Positions 46,455-56,779 of a DNA stretch of 64,000 nucleotides are shown piece by piece; the stretch's first letter is position 1, and the number at the start of each line of letters is the position of its first letter. The notes beneath the pieces were generated by a model. That model saw nothing but the letters and a program-made list of their open reading frames with translations, had not been told where the DNA came from and ran no database searches. This DNA is from Pascua guehoae. Lineage: Eukaryota > Basidiomycota > Tremellomycetes > Trichosporonales > Trichosporonaceae. Position numbers and translations under genes: made by a program. The stretch lies in contig BCJX01000008.1 of NCBI GenBank assembly GCA_001600415.1, positions 805,679 to 869,678 on the forward strand. Reading direction: 5' to 3'.

Positions 46455-46465
46455 TTATATAGACA
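46455..46465 (-). promoter_or_regulatory. TATA box of secreted protein 2
   Basis: Minus-strand TATATAA within TGTCTATATAAGG, about 330 bp upstream of the ATG; shared context with the member 1 promoter. Confidence 0.65.
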
Positions 46466-46479
46466 TTCGGGGACGGCAT

Positions 46480-47883
46480 GAGTCTCCACCATAGCACAGA
46501 TATCACAGCCAGCGCCATCACTGCTGGCGATTGGAAATCGTTCATTGTGAGAGGGGGGTTGTCAAGAGAGAGTTGAGGGGATTGACGGGGGAGAGTTGAG
46601 GGGCTCGTTCAAGAGGAGGCGTAGGAGAAGTTGAAGGAGAGGTAGTTGGGGGGGCGGGGCTTCCAAAAGGAGAGGGGGGACATGTTCTCCAACACCTCCA
46701 CTATGCTGTCGGGACAATTGGACTACCCCATAACTGACTGAGAGACACTCACAAAGGGGTGGGTGATGACAGAGAGCGGGGGTGGTCCATACCCCTCTGT
46801 GTCACGTTTTGGACTGGAGCAAATTTCCAGAGATCCCGTCTACGTTGGATCAGCATATGAAGCTGGGGAAACCCCTGCTATCTGGAGTTTTAGCATATTA
46901 TTGATCGCTATCAAGCCGGAGCGAGGTAGACGCTTCGACGAATGAAGTCGGAGGGGCCGTTTCGCAGTCGTACTGTAAACACGAATCCATTCTGAAAGAT
47001 GAGGAGTTGCATGGCATTGAAAGCTGCGGGTTTGGGTGGTGGGCTATCAGCGTCGGCTTAAACGCAAACGACACTAGGAGCGGAATCCCCCTTCCACCCC
47101 TGCTGCTTATGAGCTTAGCAGGGGCAAACACTGGCGGTCTCCCCTCGTGCTTTGAAGCTTAATCGACTCTAAACAAGATGACGACGACAGGAGCACAAAT
47201 GGCACTGTGCCTGGCTTGGCGTCGGCCGGATTCAGAGCGTGCGCTTGTCCATGCTATCTCCAACTCTGAACGACTGGGGTCAAGCATACAACGTGATACT
47301 GGGGGGGCGGGTGAAGTGTGAAGGCCCCAGATCGATGGATCCATTGCTGGGCGTGTCCTCTCGGCGCCAGCGCTGTGAAACGGGGTTGAACGAAATGTAA
47401 GCCGCCGGAGGTGATTTAGTAGCCATTTCTCGTATCGCCAATATCACTGTTACCCCCCTTTCTCCTCAGAGACAAGCAACCAGACAAAAGAGGGGACCAT
47501 GGGGAAGATCACAGCTCACGTACACCAGACTGGACACCCAACGTCGCTCTGTTGTCAGCTTCTCGATCAAGGCGCTCCCTCGCTGAGGCTCAGAACGAAC
47601 ACCACAGCGGTACCTGCGTTTTGAACCTGGCCCTTGTTCCTGTTGACTTCTCCTTAACGGATTCGCCCTTGCACGTGGTTGTCACGTCATTAACGAGCAG
47701 CTATGGCTGTGATGACTGGCTGGATGTGGCAAAGTAGGGAACCGGGGTGGCAGGGCGATGCACCGTTGACCTGAGCTCGGAGCATGGCTATATCCTGTTC
47801 GTGGCTACAGTACAGTCGTGGTCTACAATCTATGGTTGCGTAAAGTCCAGCTTTACGCGGCCGCCACAGGGGGAGGGTAGGGA
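46480..47883. other. Gap between secreted protein 2 promoter and the pseudogene
   Basis: Purine-rich on the plus strand near 46550-46680. No coding frame is convincing and no RNA gene was seen. Confidence 0.5.
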
Positions 47884-48330
47884 TTATGGGTCGAGGAAGC
47901 CGTCCTTTGACTTCTTGTTGCGGCACTTGGAGGCACTCGTCGCGGCCAGGCAGACCTCCATCTTGTTACCCTTAGAGTCTCAGCGGTTGCGAATCCAGCG
48001 GCTGCCGTTGATCCTGCCACACGTCTCCTGGTACTCCTTCATGCCGTCGACTAGGTCGGGAGTGGTGCTGCATAGTAGGTGATACTGTCCGACCACCAAC
48101 GGGGTCTGGCCAGTTGAAGATCCACTTCACGCCGACAAAACTACTCACCACTCGGGTCCCGAGGTTCTGCGCGAGCACTACCCCTAAGTAGCCAAGTACT
48201 TTGCCCTTTGTCCCAGCACTGAATGTTGTGCATGTTGGCGAAAGGACCATTATTTGGAATGTGGCAGGTAGGGGCTGGAGTTTGACAGTTGAGAGAGCGG
48301 AGGCAAAAGTCAGACAGGTCACGTGTTGTC
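47884..48330 (-). pseudogene. Decayed third member of the secreted Cys-rich family
   Basis: The minus strand reads ETCGRINGSRWIRNR, a TGA at 47980-47982 where members 1 and 2 have the Trp of IRNRW, then EVCLAATSASKCRNKKSKDGFLDP and a stop at 47884-47886. The last part is nearly identical in DNA to 45597-45640 in member 2. The usual first Cys of the SC-IRNRW pair is replaced by Arg. Upstream a TGGTCGGAC block (W-S-D) survives, but in a different frame. A premature stop, frame loss and lost cysteines together indicate a pseudogene. The 5' limit is approximate. Confidence 0.75.
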
Positions 48331-48500
48331 GCCGGGCTCTCGAGCGCCCCTGCGGAAGTATTTATTTGACCCCGCGTCATAGCCCAGTGTCATCATGTCG
48401 TCACCCGAGTTTTGGACGACGACCGCTCTAACAGCCAACATTGGTCTCTGTGGAATAGACTTTTCTCCCACTCCTTCACTTCTCACGGTTCCAGACCAGG

Positions 48501-50875
48501 ATGGTCGCCTCTCGCCACTCTGCTCGCCTTTCGGCTCGCCGCTTTGCGGATGAGAGCGACACGCCGCCCTCCCCGCAGCCACCCACAAAGCGAGCCAAGC
48601 TTGAGCCCGCGTCAACATCCGAGGCGCCGCAAGCCGGGTCGTCGAGTGCCGCGCGTCTTCCGCTTGAAGTCGTTGTCAACGTCATGCAACACCTGCGCGA
48701 CGGGGGGAAGGGCACCTTAGCTACCTTCATGACCACGTCGAAACAAATGTACCAACTCGCTGCGCCGCTGCTGTACGAGCACGTCGTGGTCACGCGCGTC
48801 AACGCGGACCGTCTGTTCATGGGCATCCCTCGCACCAAGGCGCCAAAGGAGCGCAAGCGAACCAAGGCCGAGTTTGACACCGACGTTGCTGTGGTCGACC
48901 GCAAGTTTGGCGGCATGCTTACATCTACCGAGGACTTCGATGCATACGACTTCCCGAGCCCTCAAGCGGGCTCGGATGTCGAGACGGATGACGAGAGCGC
49001 GCCACAGATGAAGACGGCCAAGGGCTACCCGAACGAGCAGAGCCAGAAGCGGAAGCTGGCCCTGTTGTCCGCGGCAAAGCGTGTCCACCTCGTCCAGGTT
49101 CCGTCCATGGCTCTTGTCGAGGACCTTTGTAGTCTGGTCGGCGCGAGCGAGGACGACTCCGACTCCGACGATGAACGAGATGGCCCCGAGTCGGTGTTTC
49201 CGAATGCCCGCACGTTGCGCTCTCGCATCGGGTCATCTACGCCGTGTCCGAGTGGAATGACCGCAACGTTGAGGAGACACACCCGCTTCTCCAACTCTTC
49301 AAGCGGCTCGTGCCAGCGGCAGTGCACGTATGTATCACCTGTCCTCCGGGTGACGAAAACTTTAGCGCCGCCCGCGTTTGCCGGTGGACAAGCGAGAGGG
49401 CCGCCGACCTCACAGAGATCTATATGGAGACTCTTATGGCGGAAGTGGGATCCCACCACTGTTGCACGCGCCATGGCCGTCCGTCATGCTTTTCAGGTGC
49501 CCTCCCAGCCAAGTTGACCAGTCTCACCGTGCACGGCATGCGGTACCCCGGGGAGCGGCACCATGTCGATCTCAGTGGAATGATTCCGCGTGCGTCTGCG
49601 GGCTACGGCTTGCCGTTGGGACCTCCCACTGATGTTCCCCGGACGTACCGCTATTTTTACGACAACAGCCCAATCTTGAACGGTGACAGCGACGAGTGCT
49701 GCATGCGCCATGATACGGTCGAGGCGCGCGCCAAAGCAGTCGCAGGCAATCTCGAGCTTACGGCCCCCACGCGCGCCGATGCTGTTGAGGTGTTTGAACA
49801 TGTCAACGTCGGGAGCAATGTCTACACCGCTCTGAACGGAGCCCTCATCTCCGAAGTGGAGGCTGAGGCCGCCGTCCGTGCGCGCGTCAAGGAGATGATC
49901 GCCGACAATCCGGACGGCTACCGATTCAAGTCCGAGGCATACACGGGGTGGGGCGTTCCCAAGATTGGTACCGGCTATGCGTCTGAGGACCGCGACGAGG
50001 ACAAGGATGCAGCAGCAAAGGCCGCAGCCGACGAGGCCGCTCGCATTTACAAGGATGTTAGTGCTACATCCACCGAGGCGAGGCGGCTGCAGCGGGACGT
50101 CGAGCTTGCACGCACCGAAGTCAAGCGCTTTGAGCGGGCCAAGCCCCAGCGCGTCGAACCCAAGCGCGTCCAGCCCCAGCGCGCGACCGTCACATCGCCA
50201 GAGCTCGAGGCCGCGCACCAAGTGGTCAGGGATCTCGGCCAGGCTTGGAGCCATGTCCAGACCGAGATGGACCGCGCCAAGGCGGCTTTCGAGGCCGCGA
50301 GGGGGACCGCCGGTGAGGCGGCAGCCGCTGCCGCCCTCCAGGCCAAGAAGTCGGAGGAGCTGAGGATGCGGGAGAAGCGGCGCGACGCCGACAGGACCTA
50401 TGGGAGGATCAGGACCGCTTTGTTCCAGAGCCCAGCTGTAATGGCGCAAATGGCAGCGGCCAAGCAGGCCGAGGCGGCCCAGAGGGGTGCGACGGAGAAA
50501 GCGGAGGCGGCTGCCACGGGCATCACCCCGGAACAGGCTGAGGTCGCTGCGAAGAAGGCAGCAGCGGAGCGGGCCTTAGCGGAGGCCAAGAAAGCAGCAG
50601 CAGCGGCCAAGGATGCCGAGGCGGCGGCGCGGGCAATGTACAGCGAGGCTAGCGACCGCGCCAATCGCCTGCGTAAGCGAGCCGACAAATTTGCCGACGA
50701 ACGCCGTGTTGCGAAACTCAAGGAGGGGGCGCCACTTCCCGGAGCACGTCTGAAGTATCTCAGGAGCGACGAGGCGGACCCGTGTGTCGTCTGCGGGCTG
50801 GGTCATGTTGACGGGTGGGATTGGTCGCTTGCCAGCGTCATCCAGAGGGCGTTTGATGCGGAGGTACAATATTGA
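48501..50875 (+). pseudogene. F-box-like protein with Ala-rich coiled-coil C-terminus, frameshifted
   Basis: From ATG 48501 the first frame reads a Ser/Pro-rich leader, then LPLEVVVNVMQHLRD and LYEHVVVTRVNADRLFM (residues about 52-105). This looks like the F-box-like segment common in tremellomycete F-box/LRR proteins. The frame stays sensible to VFPNARTL (about 49220), where the coding sense moves to another frame beginning HVALSHRVIYAVSEWND and continues without a stop to 50875. No GT-AG intron fits the junction. The second part has ALPAKLTSLTVHGMRYPG, then a long Ala/Glu/Lys-rich, probably coiled-coil region (about 50010-50720), and ends CVVCGLGH. It is either a recent pseudogene or carries an indel error in the assembly. 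If intact it would encode about 790 aa. Confidence 0.55.
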
Positions 50876-53147
50876 GACGTCATGCAAGGCTCGGCTTCGA
50901 TTTTGTTACAGATGCTCGTAGGAGAATACGTGGACACACATCCACGTGGAACTCGAGGTGCCGCTTGCGCCAGAGCAGGGGGTTGGGAACAACGGTCCAC
51001 GCCGCTGTTGGGACAAGACAGTGGAGGCGAGCCATCGGCCAACGACAAATGTTGGGCGATGGCAAGGAACGTGCAGGAACTCGGAGTTGTGAGCACGTAA
51101 GCGCTCGTCAACGCCGTTGTAGGTAAGAGGACGAGGAATGAAGTAAGAGAAGGGGTAACAACGACGACCGTGTGTGTTTTGTTTAAGAACGCAAGGTGTT
51201 GCAAGTGCACGGTGTCTTCCCCGGTAGGGAATCCAATATAGTTGTGCTCAGACGGGTCGGTCGCATGTTAGGTGAGATGTGACGCCGTGACGCCCATGCC
51301 ATGCTGGCTTCAGGCCACTACGAACGGTCTGTGAGGCAGAACAAGAGGCACCTTCTCGGCATTCAGCACTCGACAGCTGCGGCCGCCACCACCGCTCCTG
51401 TCGCTGCCGCTGTTACCCCTGGCGCCGCGCTCCTGTCCTCGCCGCATATTGCGAGCGCGTTGAAGCGGAAACCAGGACAGTATGTCTGCGCTGGGACAGA
51501 CGCGCACAGCTTGCGTGGCTGGCCAGGAACGTCGGACGGAACGTCGCGCGAGTTGCCGAGGTCCAAAACAACCCAACCCCGCCCACACCCCGAGGCAAGT
51601 CTCTCTCCCTCCAGTCGCCCTCACTACTGTCGGGGTTGGGATGCTCGTCGGTGTCTTCCGGCGCGGCCCCGGGGTCACGTTGGCTCAAGTCGCGTGGATC
51701 TCCGTCGGCATATTTGACCCCCAAAAGCAGACCCCAACTTGTGTGATACATGGTAGTCCATGCTCGGGCATACTCGTCTGGCCCAGGCAAACCCTCCCAC
51801 AGTGGGAAAAAGGTCCGAGCGATCAAAGGAATGAATGGCCTTTGGAGTGAGCGTCTCCCAGCGCCGCTGAATGCCGATCAAGCGTGCAAGTCGTTCATGG
51901 GATGCCCCCTGGCCACGTTCGAAGCGCATGTATGATGTTGGAAGGTCATAGTATGCCGCCGGGAGAGGGACTTGCAGCGCTGTGATGGTCGTCACAATGC
52001 CTTAGAGGTGGTCACAGGTCTTGCACGTCAGCAATGAAGCATCACAAAACCTTCAGCGGACATGGCCAGAAGGCTCTTATGGTCAAGGTGTTTGAGGGTG
52101 ACGATGACTAGATCCTCGTGGCCCGGTTAGGCCAGGACGTCTGCAGGGGCGACCATGATGAATGGGTTGAGTGAATTGAGCCCTCGTGTTGCAACATGGG
52201 TGACAAAGCAGTGTTGACAGGTCTGACCCCAACTTCGCACTCGCATAGCTAAAGCAGGGGGTCATCTTTTAAGGGCGTCTTGGGTTCAGTATCTGATCTG
52301 ATAACAGCTGCGCCGCGCCAGCTCCGGCAATGGCCGCAGCAATCCGAGCTCACAATCACCAACACCCTCGCCCTCTGATGCCCTTGTGACCCACTCAACC
52401 AGGTCTAGAGTGTCACGCCCGCCGACACCTCGGTTCTAGCCAAGGGCTCCCACATCATGACTCGTGCTTAACGGTCGATGCGAACTACCCGCGTCAAGCG
52501 ACCCAAGGAACACTGCAGTGCGAAAGGTCGCGCACGGCTCCTTCTGAAGGGCAATCAAGGACAATGGACATGGCAAAATGTGATACACAGAGACGCTGGC
52601 AAGAAGCTGATGCGATACTTGCCTACGTCATACTGCCTGGTACTCTGACCGTGCGTACAGTCTTGCCAACGGCGGCAGACTTCTTTGCGGGCTTCCTAGC
52701 GGTCCCGCTAGGGCCTCGCAAGACAGCTTCTCGCCGCTTCGAGCGAGCTCCGAGACGCAATGGGCGTCGGGGTGAGGTGTCAGGGAAATGTCGTTATTCG
52801 GCGGTCATGTCAGTGGTGGGTGCTGAGGACGGCAAGCATCACCCTGGGAGAGCAGACGTGCCTGTGCATTGTGCTGGCAGAGTGCAGCGTGGGGCGGTTG
52901 GCCTGCTGCAGGCTGCAGGCTCATCATACTCTGATAAACCAATCGATAAGGGTCAGGGGCCTCTCTCGCGTGACGTTCAGGCCACCAGTGCACCACAAAG
53001 TCACAGCAGGTCCTTCGAAAGGGTGGACCAAAATAGCCGAGTACGGCCCCGGTAATCGATACTAAAGTTGCCTCAAGCATCAACACATGTGTGAATCGAA
53101 TCCCACTTCTTTACCTCCATCTCTAGAGGTCGTTCAGTCTGGTCAAC
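50876..53147. other. 2.3-kb gap with one decayed coding remnant
   Basis: Apart from the minus-strand remnant at 51590-51995 I see only short unrelated open frames. The right end should carry the lectin promoter. Confidence 0.45.
51590..51995 (-). pseudogene. Possible frameshifted coding remnant, unidentified
   Basis: On the minus strand one frame reads LPAAYYDLPTSYMRFERG, then LARLIGIQRRWETLTPK (about 51960-51820). From about 51820 a second frame reads IPLIARTFFPLWEGLPG, then YARAWTTMYHTSWGLLLG and on to an acidic Asp/Pro-rich part near 51620. Composition on both sides looks protein-like and no intron fits the switch. There is no start codon of its own and no recognised domain. Confidence 0.3.
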
Positions 53148-53884
53148 ATGCTTACCACTCTCGCTATTGTCGTCGCTCTTTTCGCCCCTGCCACCGCCGG
53201 CCCGATCCAGTCTCGTCAGGCCGCTGGCGTCCCCAAGACGTCAACTCTCCACCCTGCAGGGAGTTATGACTGGTGTTTGTGGTGAGCCCGACCTCGGCCG
53301 ACACTTTGGTCTGCTACACTAACTACTCAAAGGGCGATGGGAAGAGGCGAGAACGACCAAGCCGACCCAGACAGCACCCTGTTCTCCGCCACGCTCCCTG
53401 TCGTGATGTGAGTGTCGTCTAATCCCTGGCCCTCGCTCACTCACTCACACGATGTAGCCGCAAGTGCAACCCGTGCTCTCCACCAAACCAGATGTGGACG
53501 GTGCAAGAGGGCAACACGTACATTCGCGTTGCTGGCACCAACTGGTGTCTCGACGCCGGCTCGGTCTACATGAAAGGCTACCAGCCTACCAATGGCGCAC
53601 TCGCACACCTCGAATGGTGCCCTCTGGACAATATCAACGCGCCCAACCCGCCGCCCACCGGTTCGACGTGGAACTATGATGGCGCACGTTTCCACCAGCT
53701 GGGACAGGGGGCATGTGCGTACCAAGTCCAATCCCTTTGGGCGGGGTTTTAAGGAATGAATCATGCTAACTGGGATGTAGCGTTTTACCTCGATTTGAAA
53801 GACGGAAAGTTTGAGGACAGCAATCCCGTACAGCTCTGGGAGGGAGCCAACAATGAGAATCAGTACTGGGTTGACCAAGAGTAG
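53148..53884 (+). CDS. Secreted ricin-B-like (beta-trefoil) lectin domain protein, 189 aa
   Basis: Exons: 53148-53281, 53333-53407, 53458-53714 and 53781-53884 (phases consistent; introns 51, 50, 50 and 66 nt). The signal peptide is MLTTLAIVVALFAPATAG. The mature protein shows beta-trefoil carbohydrate-binding features: YIRVAGTNWCLDAG, LEWCPLDN, then FYLDLKDGKFEDSNPVQLWE and a final NENQYWV, which is a variant QxW repeat. Only about 1.5-2 repeats are clear. Secreted fungal proteins of this fold usually bind galactose-type sugars; ligand and role are unknown here. There is no catalytic domain. Confidence 0.75.
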
Positions 53885-54292
53885 ACAGCCGTTGGCATAG
53901 TGGTCCGCAAGGTGTAGGTTTCGTAATGGTCTCTCGGTATTGTGTTGAGAATGCCCCAGGCTCGCATCGAGCGCCGCAGTTGACATATATAGTGTTCGCC
54001 CAATGGACAATGCGACAGTTTCGAACAATAACAAGGGCTGGTGCTTGGCAATGTCCATTATCACTATGAGGGTACGCTCTGTGAGCCCCAAAAGAGTCCA
54101 GGAGGGCCACAAGGCGACGTCTAGTTGTGCAACACCATGTCCTCGGTCCTCTCAGCACCCGCGCGATCCCACAAAGTGAGAGACGACATGTTACCTCTCA
54201 TGCGACAGTTCCTCGAGATGACTCCCAGTCACCTCTCGTCTCCCTGGCTCCCTGGCGCGCGGCGTGAGCACAACCAACGTCCACATCATCAC
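53885..54292. other. Intergenic region between lectin gene and tRNA
   Basis: 408 nt without a gene that I can see. Confidence 0.6.
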
Positions 54293-54386
54293 GGTCGCTT
54301 AGCTCAGCTGGTTAGAGCATTGTACTAATACCCAGAATTGGTTATCAGATATGCAAAGGTCGGCAGTTCGATCCTGTCAGTGATCA
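54293..54386 (+). tRNA. tRNA-Ile(AAT) with 20-nt intron
   Basis: The acceptor arm GGTCGCT pairs with AGTGATC, with two G-T pairs, and the discriminator is A54386. D arm GCTC/GAGC with AGCTGGTTA loop; anticodon stem TTGTA/TGCAA with loop CTAATA-A, giving anticodon AAT; variable loop AGGTC; T arm GGCAG/CTGTC with TTCGATC. The intron 54331-54350 sits at the canonical place, one base 3' of the anticodon. A TTTTT run follows directly (RNA polymerase III terminator). Confidence 0.93.
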
Positions 54387-54391
54387 TTTTT
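54387..54391 (+). terminator. Pol III T-run terminator of the tRNA
   Basis: TTTTT immediately after the tRNA discriminator base. Confidence 0.8.
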
Positions 54392-55881
54392 GCCCTCTTG
54401 AGACTGGGAAGGGACGGAGGGGAGAAGGAGGGGGTGCTGAGTTGACCTGACCGTCAGACGTGGTGCACGATTCAAGCTGGAGGTGATAGGCTGATGGCAG
54501 TTGGTGGGAGTCTTGCCCACGTAGACCGGTATGGTATGTCGCTCGCTCCCCCAAATTCTCGAGATAAGCCGGTCTTGGCGCCAAGGCATTGACGGCTTAA
54601 GCAAGGGACAACATCGGTGGCCAGAAGACCAAAGAGGGGCAGTGTTATCAGACGATAGATGGTTGTTGGGAAGAAGCAAACTTGCCCAAAGCCGAAAATG
54701 ACCCTATTAGTCGGTATCGGTTGCCCACTTCGAACAGTCCTTGACCTATCCTTGAGCTCCAGGGCTTCCCACGACTGTGCGGCTTGGCTTCTGGCCCCCT
54801 TGGAGCTTCGAGGTCCCTCCATCACAGCATTTTCTAAACTTTTCTCCAATTCTATGGTAGCCATACCACATACCGCGATCAGACATAGATGCTGAACCCG
54901 AAAAACCGCCGTCGCGGACGTCAGGTAGATGGCGCTCCCCGACCTCGCTATCAGCGAGACAGATTTGGAATCGTGGCAGAACAGAGCCGCGTGGCCAGCA
55001 ATGGCCTATCATTGACGAATACGAGCGCTGGCATTACAGAAGAATTTGGAAAATGGCCGAGTATAACAGCTCCCACGTCGTTTCTGTCAACTCACAAGAA
55101 GCGGCACTCCCCCGAAGGCCCGACCTTGTCACCACACGACATTACCTGCAACCATGTTCTTCAGTCCGCCATCAACTGACGGGGGATAGGGATGCGGGAT
55201 GCAAGGGTTGGCAGTTTCATCCTGCCAGATTACGTTGGCTCCTTTAGGAAAGCATGGCAGGGAAGAAGGACAGAGTGGGGGTGGTTTGCGGTTTGCTATG
55301 AGGGATTATGAAAGCCGTATCCAGCATCCTCGCACCCCTGGCGAAAGCCGATGTTCCCGGCCAGCGGCTACGTTACATGTGATCAGGGTTAACGCGCCGT
55401 CCCCTCACGTTGGAGTGTGAAATGCGACAGATGGGAGACAATGTCAAAGCAGAGAGAAATGACACTTGTTTCAGAGTGCGACGTGTGCGATGGTGGCTTC
55501 ACGCGCGTATGTCGCCCCTGATCGGTCGAAACGCATGCATGACATCAAGGGCAATTGCGTTCCAGGGAATCCCTCGACCAGTGTGGAGCCGCAGCGGACT
55601 TTCTGTGAGGGGATGTGGGTATGCCAGGTAGAAGCAATATGAAGGCGCTCGGGCGAAACAGAAAGGCAATGGCCAGCATTGAAGTAACATTGTGACGCTG
55701 TGGGCACGGGTCTACTGTAGATACCACAAACAATGGGACAGACGCTACACATGGTACATCCAGGCTAACTGCGTGATGAAACACACAACAGGACTGGGGG
55801 GTTTGGTTGGCCCACAAATCTAATACACAAATCCAGAAACAAGCGCGGGTAAGAGATGGCCGAGCGCCGCGCGCTCTCATT
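54392..55881. other. 1.5-kb gap without a convincing gene
   Basis: Short open frames on both strands show no domain, no signal peptide and no consistent splicing. No RNA gene recognised. Confidence 0.5.
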
Positions 55882-56779
55882 TTATGCGTACACGCCCCCC
55901 TCGTGCGTCTTCATGAAGGTTGCGAGTGCCTCGCTGCGGTAGAACTTGAGCTCGGCCTCCATCATGGCCTCGTCTGTCCCTTAGCAAATGGCTCGTCCTG
56001 GAACTTGTGGATCATGCTCACGATAGGCACAAGTGTTACCGTCACACCGGACCTCGCACGCCTGGTATCCGCCGTTGTTCACTGCGCATTTGCCGGGCGG
56101 TACAGAGCTGGGTGTTAGCTGGTGCGATCTGGTGCGAGGTGGTATCGGCACTCGGGGGCTTGTAGTTGGGGCGTAAGGGCTGGTGACGATAGAGGAGCAA
56201 TGTACCACCGTGGCATTGACCCCCGCCGAAAAGTGTGCAAGGACGAGCAGCATTGGGAGAACGGACACCACAAGAAGGTGAGGGGGGTATGACGTACTAA
56301 TAAGGAGCCTGGGCTGTCATAACCTCGCCTCCGCCGCTTGCTCCGGTAGCGTAGTGGGGGTTGGAGGCGAACGCGTCAGAGGCCATGTTCGTAGACGTGA
56401 CCTGGCCGTACGCATTGTAGTGGTGCGCATGGCCATTGTTCGTTGGCGCCGAGCTGTACGCGCTGTAGTATGCAGAACCGTACGCATGGCCGTCGTCGGC
56501 TGGTGTGGTGCCGTACCCGCCCATGCCGGCTGCGCCATAGGTGATCGATGCCGCCGTGTTGTAGCTGTTACCAGACGACGAGCTGTACGTGAAACTCGCC
56601 GCGGGAACAGCGTAGGTGTTGGAATAGGACGCGCTGTAGCTGGGATCCGGCGTGTTCACGGTATAACGGTCACGGCCGGAGCTGCTGGAGCTCCCCGCGT
56701 CGCTACCATATGACGGCGCGCTTGAGTACGAGTATGCGTCGCCCTGCCGCCATGCGTCGACGAAAGTGTAACCCGACAT
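55882..56779 (-). CDS. Tyr/Ser/Gly-rich protein with C-terminal Cys-rich and helical module, unknown function
   Basis: Proposed exons: 56298-56779, 56022-56107 and 55882-55973 (219 aa, phases consistent). The first exon encodes 160 residues dominated by Tyr, Ser, Gly and Ala (for example YSASYSNTYAVPAA). The exon donor GTACGT overlaps what would otherwise be a TAG stop. Spliced to CTAACACCCAG| it continues VPPGKCAVNNGGYQACEVRC, then DGNTC, and after a 48-nt intron a helical tail EAMMEAELKFYRSEALATFM. No signal peptide is evident on this model. An alternative is two genes: a 160-aa intronless protein and a separate small secreted protein starting at 56253. I prefer fusion because all three junctions keep phase and the intervening ATG lies inside the intron. 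I recognise no family. Confidence 0.55.

Noticed and set aside
54472..54864. 130-codon minus-strand open frame next to the tRNA
   Set aside because: The N-terminal part looks mildly protein-like, but there is no domain, no splice continuation and no context.
56022..56271. Stand-alone small secreted protein starting at 56253
   Set aside because: A hydrophobic start is present, but the ATG lies only 44 nt from the preceding stop and within an in-phase intron of the Tyr/Ser/Gly-rich gene. Kept only as the alternative model.
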